DNA of 64,000 bases from Agelas oroides (GCA_949130485.1 OX422185.1:4529928-4593927); one strand, 5' to 3'; positions 31,496 through 42,198 are shown, numbered from the stretch's first letter. Notes: generated by a model not told the origin, from the letters alone. A program made the numbers and translations.

Positions 31496-31990
31496 CCGTA
31501 GTCTCGCGAAAAGGGCCCATGGGCGGAGCACCTTACAAGTCTGCCAAAGAGGGGGGTGGGTGCTCTTTCGGGTGTTTCCGCATTGAACCACAAAAGAGCG
31601 CCCATGTCTTGTTTACAGCGACTCGATGCTCTCGAAGCAAATAATTGGACAAACAGTAACGTACAACGGAACCACCAGCGGCTTCGAAGTCGAGTCCTAA
31701 CGGCACACAACACTCTGAACGGCACCACGTCACCGTGTGCATGGTGTAGCTCGCAGTGCACACCGCATTAGCTATGTCTGTCTACGCAAAGATGCCTTGT
31801 AGCAACTTCGGTAAAGTATTACACGAAGTTTCTTACCTCAGATACGCATACTGTGCTTCTCAAACTCCACGCGAAGCTCGCTCCAGGGTGGGCGCTCATT
31901 CGAGTAAACTTTGACCCTGTACAGGAAATTGGGCGAAAAGTAGGGGGTGGGCACTCTTTCGTAAGTGGGCCCTTTTTCGCGAGACTACAG
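31496..31990. mobile_element. TA-flanked MITE with TAGTCTCGCGAAAA tips
   Basis: Left CCGTAGTCTCGCGAAAAGGG and right CCCTTTTTCGCGAGACTACAG are inverted and flanked by TA. The first copy of the duplication (13360-13390) and its tandem partner (13600-13625) lack it, reading CTTATAYTTGTACAAGC directly. Several frames of 60-93 codons inside have no recognised domain. Confidence 0.78.
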
Positions 31991-32522
31991 TACTTGTACA
32001 AACTTACGCATAATGATACACTCACCCACACTATTTGAAGCAAGGCTAAATGAACAGCATAGAAATAACAGAGGTGATACAGTCATGCATGCCTACTGTG
32101 AACAATCATATTGCACATACTGTAGAAATGACAACACTTGAATATTTTTCTGCACCAGGTTTTTTGTTCTTACACCAACCAAAATAATAGTTTTTCAAAA
32201 TTTGTCTGTATGCATGCACATAATTATATTTGTGTACTTTAGTAAATCAGAAGGCTAATTCTTTCATAAAGCAAATAGCTTCTTTTTTTTTTTTTCACAA
32301 AGTAGCAGAAGGCTTCTGCTGAAGTACCATAGATATAGCCTCATTCCCAGGCCTCACCCAGCTTTTCATTGTGTTTGTGCATGGGGAGAGCCTGGGAACA
32401 AGGCTACCATAGCTAGTAGTTTAGTTCCAAACATAATGTTTCCAGAGAGAGGCTTGTGTGGGAGGCTAAAGAAGAGTACAGTTCTCAGTCAAAATCCAAA
32501 AATTGGATGATCTTGTAAAATA

Positions 32523-32683
32523 ATTCATTGTGTAATGAATATTGCTCAAAACCCACAATTGTCTTACACAGAGGTGAAATATAAAAGACAGCAGTGTGGG
32601 GAGAGTTGTGGTCCAGGATTTGTCTCCATATCTCCTGTCATCAGGAAAATTTTTGGAGTCCACTGGAGTAGTCAGTGGGCTAT
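32523..32683 (+). ncRNA. Sm-class snRNA-like element, plus strand
   Basis: Duplicate of 14177-14346 with a shorter 3' stem. Palindrome ATTCATTGTGTAATGAAT, CCCACAATTGTC, TATAAAAG (about 32580-32586), AAAATTTTTGG (32646-32656), and stem ending CAGTGGGCTA. A deletion has removed the ACTCCTCTGG part of the hairpin. Confidence 0.55.
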
Positions 32684-33029
32684 AAATGCAAAGTATCATG
32701 TCATTATCTAGTTGGCAGGAGGTGCTAAATGGAAGTATGCAGTATGTCAGATGACATGATTGGATAAGAACAAAATGAACGGGCAGTGTTAATTTCACGT
32801 AGAAATTTTAACTAGGATGATATGTGCTGACATCCATGTTTGTATGTGTTGATTGTAAGAAACTTGCTCTCAAGCTTAGTGCATACATAACTAGATAGGC
32901 ACTTCCCCCCTATGTCCACCTTGCACCCACCTGACATCATCCACATAATGAATGAGACCAAACAATGCAGTCCTTCTTCTATGTTTTGCAACCTTTCCAC
33001 TTCTGCATGGGTATTACTGTAATTGGCTA

Positions 33030-34110
33030 CACATGGTGCATGTACATGCACATGGTGCACACACACATGGTGCACACATACATGGTCCACACACACATGG
33101 TCCACACACACATGGTCCACACATACATGGTGCATATACACATGGTCCACACACACATGGTCCACACACACATGGTCCACACATACATGGTGCACACACA
33201 CATGGTCCACACACACATGGTGCACACACACATGGTCCACACACACATGGTGCATACACACATGGTCCACACACACATGGTCCACACACACATGGTGCAT
33301 ACACACATGGTCCACACACACATGGTCCACACACACATGGTCCACACACACATGGTCCACACACACATGGTGCACACACACATGGTCCACACACACATGG
33401 TGCATACACACATGGTGCATATACACATGGTCCACACACACATGGTCCACACACACATGGTCCACACACACATGGTCCACACACACATGGTGCATACACA
33501 CATGGTCCACACACACATGGTCCACACACACATGGTCCACACACACATGGTCCACACATACATGGTGCACACACACATGGTGCATATACACATGGTCCAC
33601 ACACACATGGTGCACACACACATGGTCCACACATACATGGTCCACACACACATGGTGCACACACACATGGTGCACACACACATGGTCCACACACACATGG
33701 TGCATATACACATGGTCCACACACACATGGTCCACACATACATGGTGCATATACACATGGTCCACACATACATGGTGCATATACACATGGTGCATACACA
33801 CATGGTGCACACACACATGGTCCACACACACATGGTGCATATACACATGGTCCACACACACATGGTCCACACATACATGGTGCATATACACATGGTCCAC
33901 ACACACATGGTGCATATACACATGGTCCACACATACATGGTGCATATACACATGGTGCATACACACATGGTGCACACACACATGGTCCACACACACATGG
34001 TGCATATACACATGGTCCACACACACATGGTCCACACATACATGGTGCATATACACATGGTCCACACACACATGGTGCATATACACATGGTGCATACACA
34101 CATGGTGCAT
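33030..34110. repeat. 15-bp minisatellite, about 72 units
   Basis: The unit is CATGGTSCAYAYACA (15 bp). Because 15 is a multiple of 3, several frames on both strands stay open (360-443 codons) as five-residue repeats such as HTHGP. These are not proteins. Toward the right, a block containing GGTGCATATACACATGG variants recurs three times at spacings of about 135 and 165 bp. Confidence 0.95.
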
Positions 34111-34154
34111 AATATACATGCGCTCAAGCACACACAAGCACACATTACACTATA

Positions 34155-34356
34155 TTAATGAATAGCACTAACTGTCAATGAATATCACTAACTGTCAATG
34201 AATATTTTGTCACATGCTGGCACACAAAACCCACAAGTGTTAGGAACAAAGCCAGAGTATATACAGACAGATGGTGAGCAGTTAAACATTCCAGCCAGTG
34301 GTGATGTATTGAAGATCAAAAACAATTTTTGGAAGACCTAGTCCTACTAGGTCTAC
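34155..34356 (+). ncRNA. Sm-class snRNA-like element, plus strand, perfect hairpin
   Basis: Repeated AATGAATA motifs upstream, CCCACAAGTGTTAGGAAC (about 34230-34247), TATATAC (about 34258-34264), a body with CCAGCCAGTGGTGATGTATTG, AATTTTTGG (34324-34332), and hairpin arms AGACCTAGT/ACTAGGTCT with a CCT loop (34333-34353). It is the same 3' end as 6815-7012 in opposite orientation, including about 20 bp beyond the hairpin. Confidence 0.66.
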
Positions 34357-34483
34357 ACATCTACTTACAAATACAAACACTGCACTGCTTGCTTTCCCAC
34401 TAGACCAGGTGAATGTAGAACAGTGTGGAAGTGAGCATGAGCAAGCAATGTGCACTTTCATATTGAACCATAAATAGAATTAG

Positions 34484-34670
34484 CCTCATCCCCGTTTTTA
34501 CCTTCCGTTTGTGTTCACATACAATACATGGAAGTGAAAAACGGGGAGGCCTGGCCTCAGTCTCATTTATCACAGTGTTTGAACCGATAATCTAGTGCGT
34601 TGTTTTTGTGATGTGTTCCCCCCCCCCCCCCATCCCACCTCTGTCTACCTGAAATCATTCATGAGCTTTA
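34484..34670. mobile_element. foldback element, partial
   Basis: TAGCCTCATCCCCGTTTTTACC, the inverted AAAACGGGGAGGCCTGG, a C-run (34619-34632) and interior words CCACCTCTGTCTACC. The right half is missing. Confidence 0.55.
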
Positions 34671-35040
34671 AATGTTTCCCACACAAATTCATTTGAAATA
34701 AAATGCAAAAGCACTACATTTGTACTGCACTGATTTGTAAGATAGAAACGTTTGCATCAAGACAAACGAATGGGACAAGCTGTGGTGTGAGTTTTCACTT
34801 ATTATGAAGTCCGTCTTGAGAACATGCTGTTTCCTTCAAAAGGTCAATCTTCCAGAATCATTGCTAATAGACAGTTTTGTGCTTCTTTGATACTCAGAAT
34901 TTCAATATGTTACTTAGCTCACATGAATGGACCTTTGGCAGCTGTGGGGTAGGAACAGCGATGTGAGGATGAACAGCCATGGAAAGAGCATTGTTTTGGT
35001 GCTGCACCTTAGATTTAGGGAGGAGGCAATATCATTTGTG
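34671..35040. other. no feature recognised
   Basis: AT-rich sequence without repeat partners in this window and without a credible reading frame. Confidence 0.35.
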
Positions 35041-35045
35041 GTACG

Positions 35046-35276
35046 TAGTCCCATGTAAAAATCGAAGATTATTCTGCCATGTATTTCAGTCGTATCACTA
35101 CATTCGAAACGTGGTATCGCTGAACTTCTGTTAAGGGCAGGGTTCATACCCACTTGAAAAACTTATTAGTTATTCACGCATCTATGAAGCACGTATGAGC
35201 CCCACCCCTAACAGACGTTCAGCAGTACAGCACTTTGAATGCAGTGATGCAATCGAAATACGTGACGGAATAATTG
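35046..35276. mobile_element. foldback MITE (GTAGAAATCGAA family), diverged
   Basis: AGTCCCATGTAAAAATCGAAG at the left, GAGCCCCACCCCTAACAG and GACGGAATAAT at the right. It is an older copy with lost tips. Confidence 0.6.
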
Positions 35277-35390
35277 TCACATTTGTGTCACCTTGCGTGG
35301 GTGGATCAAAAAAGCCGCACGCACTTTAAGGAAGCATGATCCCGCCTTGCCGTGAGAACCGTGCTTTAACCAGGTGTGAAGGTGCTTTAA

Positions 35391-36004
35391 CCCTTTACAC
35401 CCGATGCGCATGCGCACAATAAACACGTGATTACGAGAGAAGCAAGATTAAAAATGGCGATTTTGTACTATGTTGATTCATTGCGTTATATCTTGTGAAC
35501 TAGCAGAGTTCAACAATCGGCAGTTAGGCTTAGTTGGGTTGAAAACAAACCTGCTTTACTCGGGAAGTAGTCATACGAGTTGGCAGTGAAGTCCGAATAA
35601 GATACAGCGGTGGAAACGCGGGTATTCGCTACGTATTGGAAAACGACTGGAAATCCGTGGCAAAACTTCCAGCGAAGGTATGTTTTCACTGTTGTTTAGA
35701 TGATTAGCGAGAACAAATTCGGTATGACCAGTAGCGCGTGGGAAACCAGCTGTTCTGTGGCAGTACTAAGTACAACACGATTGAACGGTAAACTTCGAAC
35801 GCGATTTCCGGGGAAACTCCCTATAGGACGGCCCAGCTAATTATGCTTTATTCGACTTCCTGCGGCACATACTAACTGTATACTACGTAGCCGCGGGGTA
35901 TAGAGCGCTAACCGCTCGATAGTGGCCATGACGACTATAGTCGTCATTCGGAATTAACGTACCTATATTCATGACGACTATAGTCGTCATTCGGGTATAA
36001 AGGG
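35391..36004. mobile_element. piggyBac-like MITE with TTAA duplication
   Basis: TTAA (35387-35390) then CCCTTTACACCCGA, and at the right TCGGGTATAAAGGG then TTAA (36005-36008). Terminal CCC..GGG with TTAA duplication is characteristic of piggyBac. The 614-bp interior has no transposase and holds two copies of a 20-bp perfect palindrome (ATGACGACTA and its complement, 35928-35947 and 35971-35990). It interrupts a short tandem array of GTGCTTTAACYAGGTGTGA units. Confidence 0.85.
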
Positions 36005-36008
36005 TTAA

Positions 36009-36085
36009 CCAAGTGTGAGCGTGCTTTAACTAGGTGTGAGCGTGCTTTAACTAGGTGTGAAGCGTGCTTTAACTGGGTGTGAAAA
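36009..36085. repeat. about 21-bp tandem array
   Basis: Units GCTTTAACTAGGTGTGAGCG continue those at 35362-35390. The array was split by the piggyBac-like MITE. Confidence 0.8.
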
Positions 36086-36700
36086 GTACAATTAACCCAG
36101 CATTGCTTGTACATGGACAGTACAGTATATATGAAACATAGCTATATGACACGGAATGCATGCACGAAGCAGCAAGACAAAAAGAAAAAAGCAGCTTGCG
36201 TACTCCTAGAACAGCGCTCAACCGAGGCATATTCAAATTTGTTCGTAGCGCTACACAGCGGACTTTCGAACACTTTTTCGTTTCAACTACTCTTTTCTAA
36301 GCCTCGCAGAGAGAGCAGCAACGCTTTAAATACGCTAGAACTGCACACATTATTACACCCGACCTAGCTACTCATGCTTACGTGCAGTGAGCTGCGTAAA
36401 AAAAGTGATTTTACCTCGTTTGGGCCATAAAACTTACAGTTCTTCATTCCTGCTTGCGTTCTTCGATTTACGATGGCAGAATTTGTCATCGCTGAAAGCT
36501 GAACGGCCTAGCAGTGAGTAAATAACGCTACAGATTCAGCCATGGCAGCAACGCTCGATTTGAATTGAGAAGCCAGCTAAACACATTTGCATGACGAATT
36601 GAATCATCTCCAGTCAGTATCACCCACCTCTACCGATTATAACGCAATGAAAGGTCAAATGTGTTAACCCAATTTCTTGGTATTAGTTGATAGCATTCTC
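36086..36700. other. no firm gene
   Basis: An 86-codon frame at 36107-36367 is serine- and basic-rich but has no recognisable domain. No repeats were identified. Confidence 0.35.
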
Positions 36701-36704
36701 CTTG

Positions 36705-36880
36705 ATAGACCTAGATAATAGTCCAGCTCTTCCAAAAATTAGTCCAGAGACTGACAGACAAGCCTTTGACGAGAGACACATAGAGTGCAGCAGCTGCTCT
36801 TATATAGTCAGGTTTGTTCCCAACACTTGTGGGTTTTGTGTGACGTCATATAAGATATTCATTGAACTATGAATCTTGTT
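36705..36880 (-). ncRNA. Sm-class snRNA-like element
   Basis: Palindrome ATTCATAGTTCAATGAAT (about 36857-36874), TGACGTCA, CCCACAAGTGTTGGGAAC, TATATAAG (about 36799-36806), AATTTTTGG (36732-36740). The hairpin is weaker (AGAGCTGG against CTAGGTCT, 36707-36730). Confidence 0.58.
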
Positions 36881-36924
36881 ATACATGTGGGACTAAGTAG
36901 TAATGGCAACTTTGCATTGCTGTA

Positions 36925-36983
36925 CACCCATACTCACACACCCACACATCCACCCAACACATACACCCACTTCACCCCCCCAC

Positions 36984-37072
<89 letters not shown>
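36925..37072. repeat. CA/CCCA microsatellite
   Basis: Degenerate CCCACA words pass into about 45 CA units (36983-37072). It adjoins the promoter side of the snRNA-like copy. Confidence 0.95.
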
Positions 37073-37074
<2 letters not shown>

Positions 37075-37516
37075 ACATACCTCCCTAGTCTTGTAATACG
37101 TCAGTTCGTTCTTGCAAAGTACAAACCACCTCATCTTCCAGTTCTGTGTAAGAAACATGTGACAATCAACCAATCACATGCATGAAATCATAATAAGTGA
37201 CAACTAATCACACTTCAAATCAGGTAGGTCATGTGACCATCAACCAATCACAATTATCACATCACATCACATGCTATGAATTTCACATGACCAGAAATCA
37301 CTACATACACATGTAAATATGTTACAAATATTTATAGGACATACAGTCACAGGTAGAACATGTTCTTTTTTAACTACATTGCTGTGTTGAAAGTGCTACA
37401 GTGCTGAACCTTTGTTAAAGGTGGGACTCACACATGCTTAAGTCACATAGTGAACTAGAAGTCTTCAGTGAAGACATACCCCGCGCTGTTTTATGATATA
37501 AAGAGTGTAACTGTGG
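37073..37516. other. non-coding stretch
   Basis: ATGTGACCATCAACCAATCAC-like words recur between 37150 and 37260, giving weak local repetition. No gene is apparent. Confidence 0.4.
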
Positions 37517-37690
37517 CTAGTTGGGTCTAAATTGGCGCTTAGCTGCCTGGATCTTGGCAACTCTTGTTCTCCTTGTGTCTGCTTCCTGGATTGAATCAGC
37601 TTGCCTTTTAGCTAATTGGGCCTCAGATTCTTTCTTTCTCCTTGCCTTTGCTTTCTGGGTTGACTCAGCTTGCCGTTTCCGGGTAGCATT
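37517..37690 (-). pseudogene. STPR-like basic repeat fragment
   Basis: The minus-strand frame, 57 residues then stop, reads NATRKRQAESTQKAKARRKK followed by ESEAQLAKRQADSIQEADTR and RTRVAKIQAAKRQFRPN. RQAES and RQADS are 24 residues apart, the spacing of STPR repeats (a basic DNA-binding repeat known from FMBP-1). Such repeats also precede helicase-type transposon proteins in invertebrates. No start codon or neighbouring domain is seen, so it is a last-exon or relic fragment. Confidence 0.5.
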
Positions 37691-37714
37691 ACGGAAATTT
37701 TGCGTGTGTGTGTA

Positions 37715-37786
37715 TGCCCGGACTCCACTGTATCAAAATTATGGACACGACAAGTCCGCGAATACCCGGACTCTACGGTATTGACC
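37715..37786. mobile_element. pogo/Tigger-like terminal fragment
   Basis: TACAGTGGAGTCCGGGCATA (minus strand) and TACCGTAGAGTCCGGGTATT (minus strand, 37764-37783) are two related tips only about 50 bp apart, with TTCGCGGACTTG between. They resemble the end repeats of pogo-type elements. Confidence 0.4.
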
Positions 37787-38118
37787 ATATTAAAATGGCG
37801 GATGATCACGACGTTAAATAGGAAACTGCTGGAAAAGCAGAGGGTATAGAACCGCCTTGCTTCCTATGAGGTACACATAGGTCACTATTTTTACAATGTC
37901 AATGCTACTGTCAGGTTTGGAAATCATTTAACCCTGCCTACATTCAGATTTTAAAAATTTTCACTGGACTGACAAACTGACAAACAAACAAACAGACGGA
38001 CAAAATCAATTGCTTAACCCCTTCGCACATGCGCGCACAGGGTAAATATCACTAAAGGCAATCATTGAAGAATTAAAACAGCTTTCTGAGTGTGAAGTTC
38101 CCACGGTAACAAACCAAC

Positions 38119-38314
38119 GGCAACAAACGAGTGATATTTTTTCTGGTATAGCTTGGTACTATGGTGATAATGATTTATCATACGAACCTTCGATTCCATT
38201 GCACGTTCATACGCAGCACACCTGACTTGTAGTTAAAAATACAGCTTTTTATAAACTGCGTGCAGCTGCAAGGCTTCCCCATTGACTCCCATACATTAGC
38301 GTGAGTTAGAGGTA
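38119..38314. mobile_element. single arm of the GGTATAGCTT foldback family
   Basis: It matches 11989-12235: GGTATAGCTTGGTACTATGG, GCACGTTCATACGCAGC, TTTATAAACTGCGTGCAGC and CCCATACATTAGCGTGAG. A different foldback follows directly. Confidence 0.65.
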
Positions 38315-38318
38315 TGAC

Positions 38319-39133
38319 AAGACTTAAAAAACATTAAAAATGTAAAAAGATGTAGGGATGGCATGCCAAAAGTAGGCAAACAAGATAGGGATAATGCATG
38401 AAAGCAAAGGTCAACATATTGGCAAAGCGCCATCCCTACATCTTTTTCACACTACAGTTAGACAGTACATGGGGGTCTTCCTAAAACGTACCACAAGTTC
38501 ACAACCTTCACTGGCAGTTCATGGCCGTAGCCTTGTTCTCAGGCCACTTCCTCCTCCCACGTGGTCTGGGAAGGAGGCTAGTATGACCTTGGTAGCATTA
38601 TGTTATACGGAACCTCTTCAACAACTTAAGCAGTTAGTTGGAGAAGACTGCAGACTAGCCTTGTCTCCAGGCCTGTTCGACCTGGGAACGAGGCTAACTG
38701 CAGACTTGTGATAGTGTCTTTAAAGTATATGGCATGGTTCTAGCCTCGTCCCCAGGCCCTTTTCTTCTCCCACATGCCGGCTCATAACGAGGCTAATATG
38801 ATCTAGCAGCATTGCATCAGCTATAGTGTGAAAAAGATGTAGGGATGGGGCTTTGCCAATATGTTGACCTTTGCTTTCATGCATTATCCCTATCTTGTTT
38901 GCCTACTTTTTGGCATGCCATCCCTACGTCTTTTTACATTTTTAATGTTTTTTAAGTCTTGTTTCTGTACTTTTTTGATGTTATTCTCAGTTACAGTTAG
39001 ACCAAGTGTAACCGCAACACCAGAACTTTTGAAACGGCGTTGACAGTTTAGTAGTGGTTCCAGGTATGTAATAATTATGTGTAATACCGGTATAGCAGCT
39101 AGAACCTGATGAAGGGCCAACCACTCTCCCTAC
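38319..39133. mobile_element. long foldback element (CAAGACTTAAAAAACATT family), expanded
   Basis: Left arm 38319-38430, right arm 38818-38966, then an outer extension to GGCCAACCACTCTCCC (39116-39131) that is inverted relative to 5441-5460. Between the arms lie three short AGGCC..GAGGCTA palindromes (about 38528, 38653 and 38738), so it has collected later insertions. Confidence 0.65.
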
Positions 39134-39519
39134 CAAACTTTGTGAAACAAATTTCATGATTCAGTTGTCATGACGACTGACCAGCTGCAGCACAGAAAAC
39201 TATCATACTGACAACTGACCATCCTAGCTTTACAGTTCACTAAAGCTGTGAGTAGGCTATTTTAGTGTATAGCTACAAGTAGGTAGCGCCTTACCTACGT
39301 GGTGTTCATAAGCCTTGCCCAATGCCGCGGGGGGAACCCGGGAAAGACCGTGCCAGCCACGCGTACTGTCTGCTGGCCATTTCGCTTGTGTACTAGTCTC
39401 GCTTCCAGACCAATGACCGTGGTCTTTGGTCTGGGAACGAGACTTCGTTTGCGCATGCATACAAAATTAGAAAATGGCGTCCTAAGCAACGGACAGCAGC
39501 CTCAGAGTGTTGTGAATGG

Positions 39520-39618
39520 CTTTTGTTGACCAGGGTGAATTTGAAGCTATGAAGTTGCTGAGTGGTTGGGAAGCTGCACGCTGTGATGAGCATCCGTTTC
39601 GTGCTAAAATCAAGGTGA
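39520..39618 (+). CDS. possible first coding exon of an unknown gene
   Basis: ATG opens a 33-codon frame (MAFVDQGEFEAMKLL, then SGWEAARCDEHPFRAKIK) ending AAG before GTGAGT, a strong 5' splice site. The codons look protein-like and the preceding 45 bp contain a tiny upstream ORF. No family was recognised and no second exon is identifiable downstream, where repeats begin by 39890. It may instead be a chance ORF. Confidence 0.3.
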
Positions 39619-39892
39619 GTGCTTGAACCGTTTTCGAGTTAACATCGTTTGACAAGTGGTCTGAACAAAGAAAGAAGAAAGAAGAAAGAAAGAAAGAATA
39701 AGAAAAATGGCACTTTTGCTACCGCACACTTTTGTGTTTAGCTGTCTTCCGCGTAGCTTTTGGCCACTTGTATGAGTCTTGCTGATCACAAAGCCACTCA
39801 AAGAGGAAGCCTGGGCGCTTAAATAAGCTTTTAGCGTGTTTGTGGTGAAGTTATACGGCTTTTGCTTAAGTATTGCATATATTGCGCGTCGG

Positions 39893-40060
39893 CACCATCC
39901 CTACATAGAGAGTCTACCGACTCTCTGATAATAGATCTGAATCAGTTCTGTACAGGTACATAGTTTACAAAGCCCCATTCCTCCATCTTTTTTATTCTGT
40001 GGTGTGAAAACGATGTAGGGATGGATGAGACTTTGTATACTACCTTCACATTTTGAACTA
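39893..40060. mobile_element. foldback element fragment
   Basis: CATCCCTACAT, ATTCTGTGGTGTGAAAACG and ATGTAGGGATGGATGAG, diverged relatives of the 5600-5875 arms. Confidence 0.5.
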
Positions 40061-40197
40061 TGCATGACAAGCCAGGCAGTGTGTTCAGAGCCAATGGAGG
40101 TCAGCAGGAGGCTAGACTTAATCCCTAGACTTGCATAACCTGTATGCTGTAACATGGTAATAATCTTAGTTAGCCAAACCATGCTGCTTTCTATTAA

Positions 40198-40820
40198 GTC
40201 CAAAACTTTTGGCTGTCTATTACAGGTGGTAGTATATAGACTCCAGAGGGTCTTCCAAAAATTGTGCTAAGAATACATATTGCAAGTCTAATTAAACTTT
40301 ACTGCGAACTCACATACAAACCAGCCGTTCTTATAAACCCTGGCCTGTTCCTAACACTTGTGGGTTTTGTGTGACGTCACGTAATAGATATTCATTGTGC
40401 TATGAATACAGTTAGCCAGGATAATTAGGTTTCACTGCTTGTGAGGAGTGTGTGTATACATGTGTGTGTGTGTGTGTGTGTTTCTGCATGCTATGGACAT
40501 ATTACCATCTATTCGTGACAGATAATTTTGACACTAAATGCTACATTTTCCGTAGATTTATTAATGCGGCGGGCATATGGTGTTCACTTGATCGTGTGCA
40601 TCTAGCAGCCAATTTAAACGGAACTGTGAACTCCTGTGGAATCGGTTGATAAGAAAAGGGACTACATACCGGTAAAACAATCACAAGAGGTAACCTGGCA
40701 TTCCATTGTACTTCTGTCTTCTTTTTCTGCTGACGCTCTTCACTGGTAAACAGCACAAGACTGTTTTCCAAAGGTGCCAAGGTAAGTGCTATTCGGACTA
40801 GTTATAGGTAGGCACATCGA
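40198..40820. repeat. segmental duplication, copy 2 (partner 16698-17345)
   Basis: The same order as the first copy, with a shorter TG tract (40448-40482). Confidence 0.85.
40234..40428 (-). ncRNA. Sm-class snRNA-like element
   Basis: Palindrome ATTCATAGCACAATGAAT (about 40389-40407), TGACGTCA, CCCACAAGTGTTAGGAAC, TTATAAG (about 40330-40337), CAATTTTTGG (40255-40264), hairpin AGACC/GGAGTCT type (40237-40253). Its Sm site is consensus where the duplicate at 16741 has ATTATTGG. Confidence 0.6.
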
Positions 40821-41082
40821 CCATGTGACTTCGAAGACATCATTAGCACCCATTTCTGACGATGGTCACCGGGCTAGCACTAGGGCTGTATGTGTTGTAC
40901 GACTCGTTTCCACACCTGACACCAGGACTGAGAGGCTGCGCTTACTACTGACAGCATCTAACAGTCGTTACTGTATCGCTCATACGTACCTTGTCCAGCT
41001 GTCGTTGATGTCGGCGGGCTTTCCAAAGAAATAAATGCCACCCTTGAATAGTAGCCACACAGAAATGTGCAGAAAAAAATAG

Positions 41083-41405
41083 CAGCCACGGCGTCCGATC
41101 GAAGAAATACGGTCTCAGAACATTTCAGTCATCTGAACATCCTCTGATCCCAATGTGTTCGGATAAGTGACTCCGACTGTATTTTTATATAGCAGCTGCG
41201 GCGTCTGATCGAAGAAATACGGTCTCAGAACATTTCAGTCATCTGAACATCCTCTGATCCCAATGTGTTTGGATAAGTGACTCCGACTGTATTTTTATAT
41301 AGCAGCTGCGGCGTCTGATCGAAGAAATACGGTCTCAGAACATTTCAGTCATCTGAACATCCTCTGATCCCAATGTGTTCGGATAAGTGACTCCGACTGT
41401 GTTTT
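41083..41405. repeat. 110-bp tandem repeat, three units
   Basis: Units contain CGATCGAAGAAATACGGTC, TCAGTCATCTGAACATCC and GTGACTCCGACTGTATTTT. AAGAAATACGGT resembles the terminal words of TA-inserting elements. Confidence 0.92.
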
Positions 41406-41408
41406 TAT

Positions 41409-41470
41409 ATAGCCCACTGACTACTCCAGAGGAGCTGGGCTCAAAAAAATTCTTATTCAGTTGCATAGAA
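41409..41470 (-). pseudogene. snRNA-like element remnant, class-2 hairpin
   Basis: The class-2 stem (ACTCC-type arms, 41411-41441) and AATTTTTTTGAG remain. No body or promoter follows. Confidence 0.5.
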
Positions 41471-41591
41471 GTGATCAGCACGCTGCCAGCACATTGCTGC
41501 TAATTAGCTCTTGCACAAACTAGGGCTGCCACAATATATCGTATGTCGCTATGTCATGACAAAGTATGATATGACATAAACCAAGACTAAA

Positions 41592-41760
41592 TCTGGCAGT
41601 CCTGGGTAGAAATCGAACATTATTCCGTTGTGTATATTTGACCGCATTGCCGTGTTCAAAGCGCTGTAGTGCAGTACTTTTGTTAAGGGCGGGGCTCATA
41701 TGCGCTATGTAGACTTATCAGGTATTCATGCATCTTCGCTGCATGTATGAGCCCCGCCCT
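41592..41760. mobile_element. foldback MITE, left part only
   Basis: CTGGCAGTCCTGGGTAGAAA to TATGAGCCCCGCCCT. The right arm is replaced abruptly by the FLYWCH-like segment at 41761. Confidence 0.65.
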
Positions 41761-41762
41761 GG

Positions 41763-42014
41763 TTGAAAAAAGGTTACTTTGAACACTTTTTTGATTTTGT
41801 TGAAATAGTTTTGATCATGTTGAACTCAACAACATGCCAGCATACCTCGAACCTCAAAGAAGGTAATGTGTTTTCGAGAGGCAAGTTTCACAGGCCGGGT
41901 GTTGGTGAGGCTGTTGATGTCACATACACTGAACACAATCATCCACAAGATCAGGCATCAAATAAGGCAAAGAAGCTGGTGTCCTCCATGAGGAAGGGGA
42001 CAATACAGCCTTAG
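41763..42014 (+). pseudogene. FLYWCH-like zinc-finger fragment
   Basis: The frame ends with DVTYTEHNHPQDQASNKAKK followed by LVSSMRKGTIQP. The HNHP with a following basic helix is the C-terminal signature of FLYWCH-type fingers, which often accompany Mutator-like transposases. A cysteine and an FSRGKF segment precede it. The usual aromatic N-terminal half is poorly kept, and nothing of a transposase follows. It is probably a relic of a MULE or of a host FLYWCH gene. Confidence 0.45.
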
Positions 42015-42198
42015 TGATTATCTACATGCCATAGAATATCAAACAGGACTTTAGGTTAAAGTACATGCGTTTTATGTTCGTTTCTTCAACATGAATTGAT
42101 CTCTGCCAAATTGATCTTGTGGCAAACTGATCTTGTGGCAAGTTGATGTAATGAGAATTGATTTGGTGGCAATTGGTCTCATGAGAATTGATCTCGTG

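Larger units (their letters stand above)
30905..32745. repeat. segmental duplication, copy 2 (partner 12836-14445)
   Basis: Collinear with the first copy as listed there, with a 495-bp MITE at 31496 and a T-rich run at 32284-32295 in place of the shorter run near 13881. Confidence 0.85.

Noticed and set aside
32812-34165. Six frames of 360-443 codons with His/Gly/Pro- or Cys-rich repeats
   Set aside because: A 15-bp tandem repeat keeps frames on both strands open; codon content is that of the DNA repeat, not a protein.
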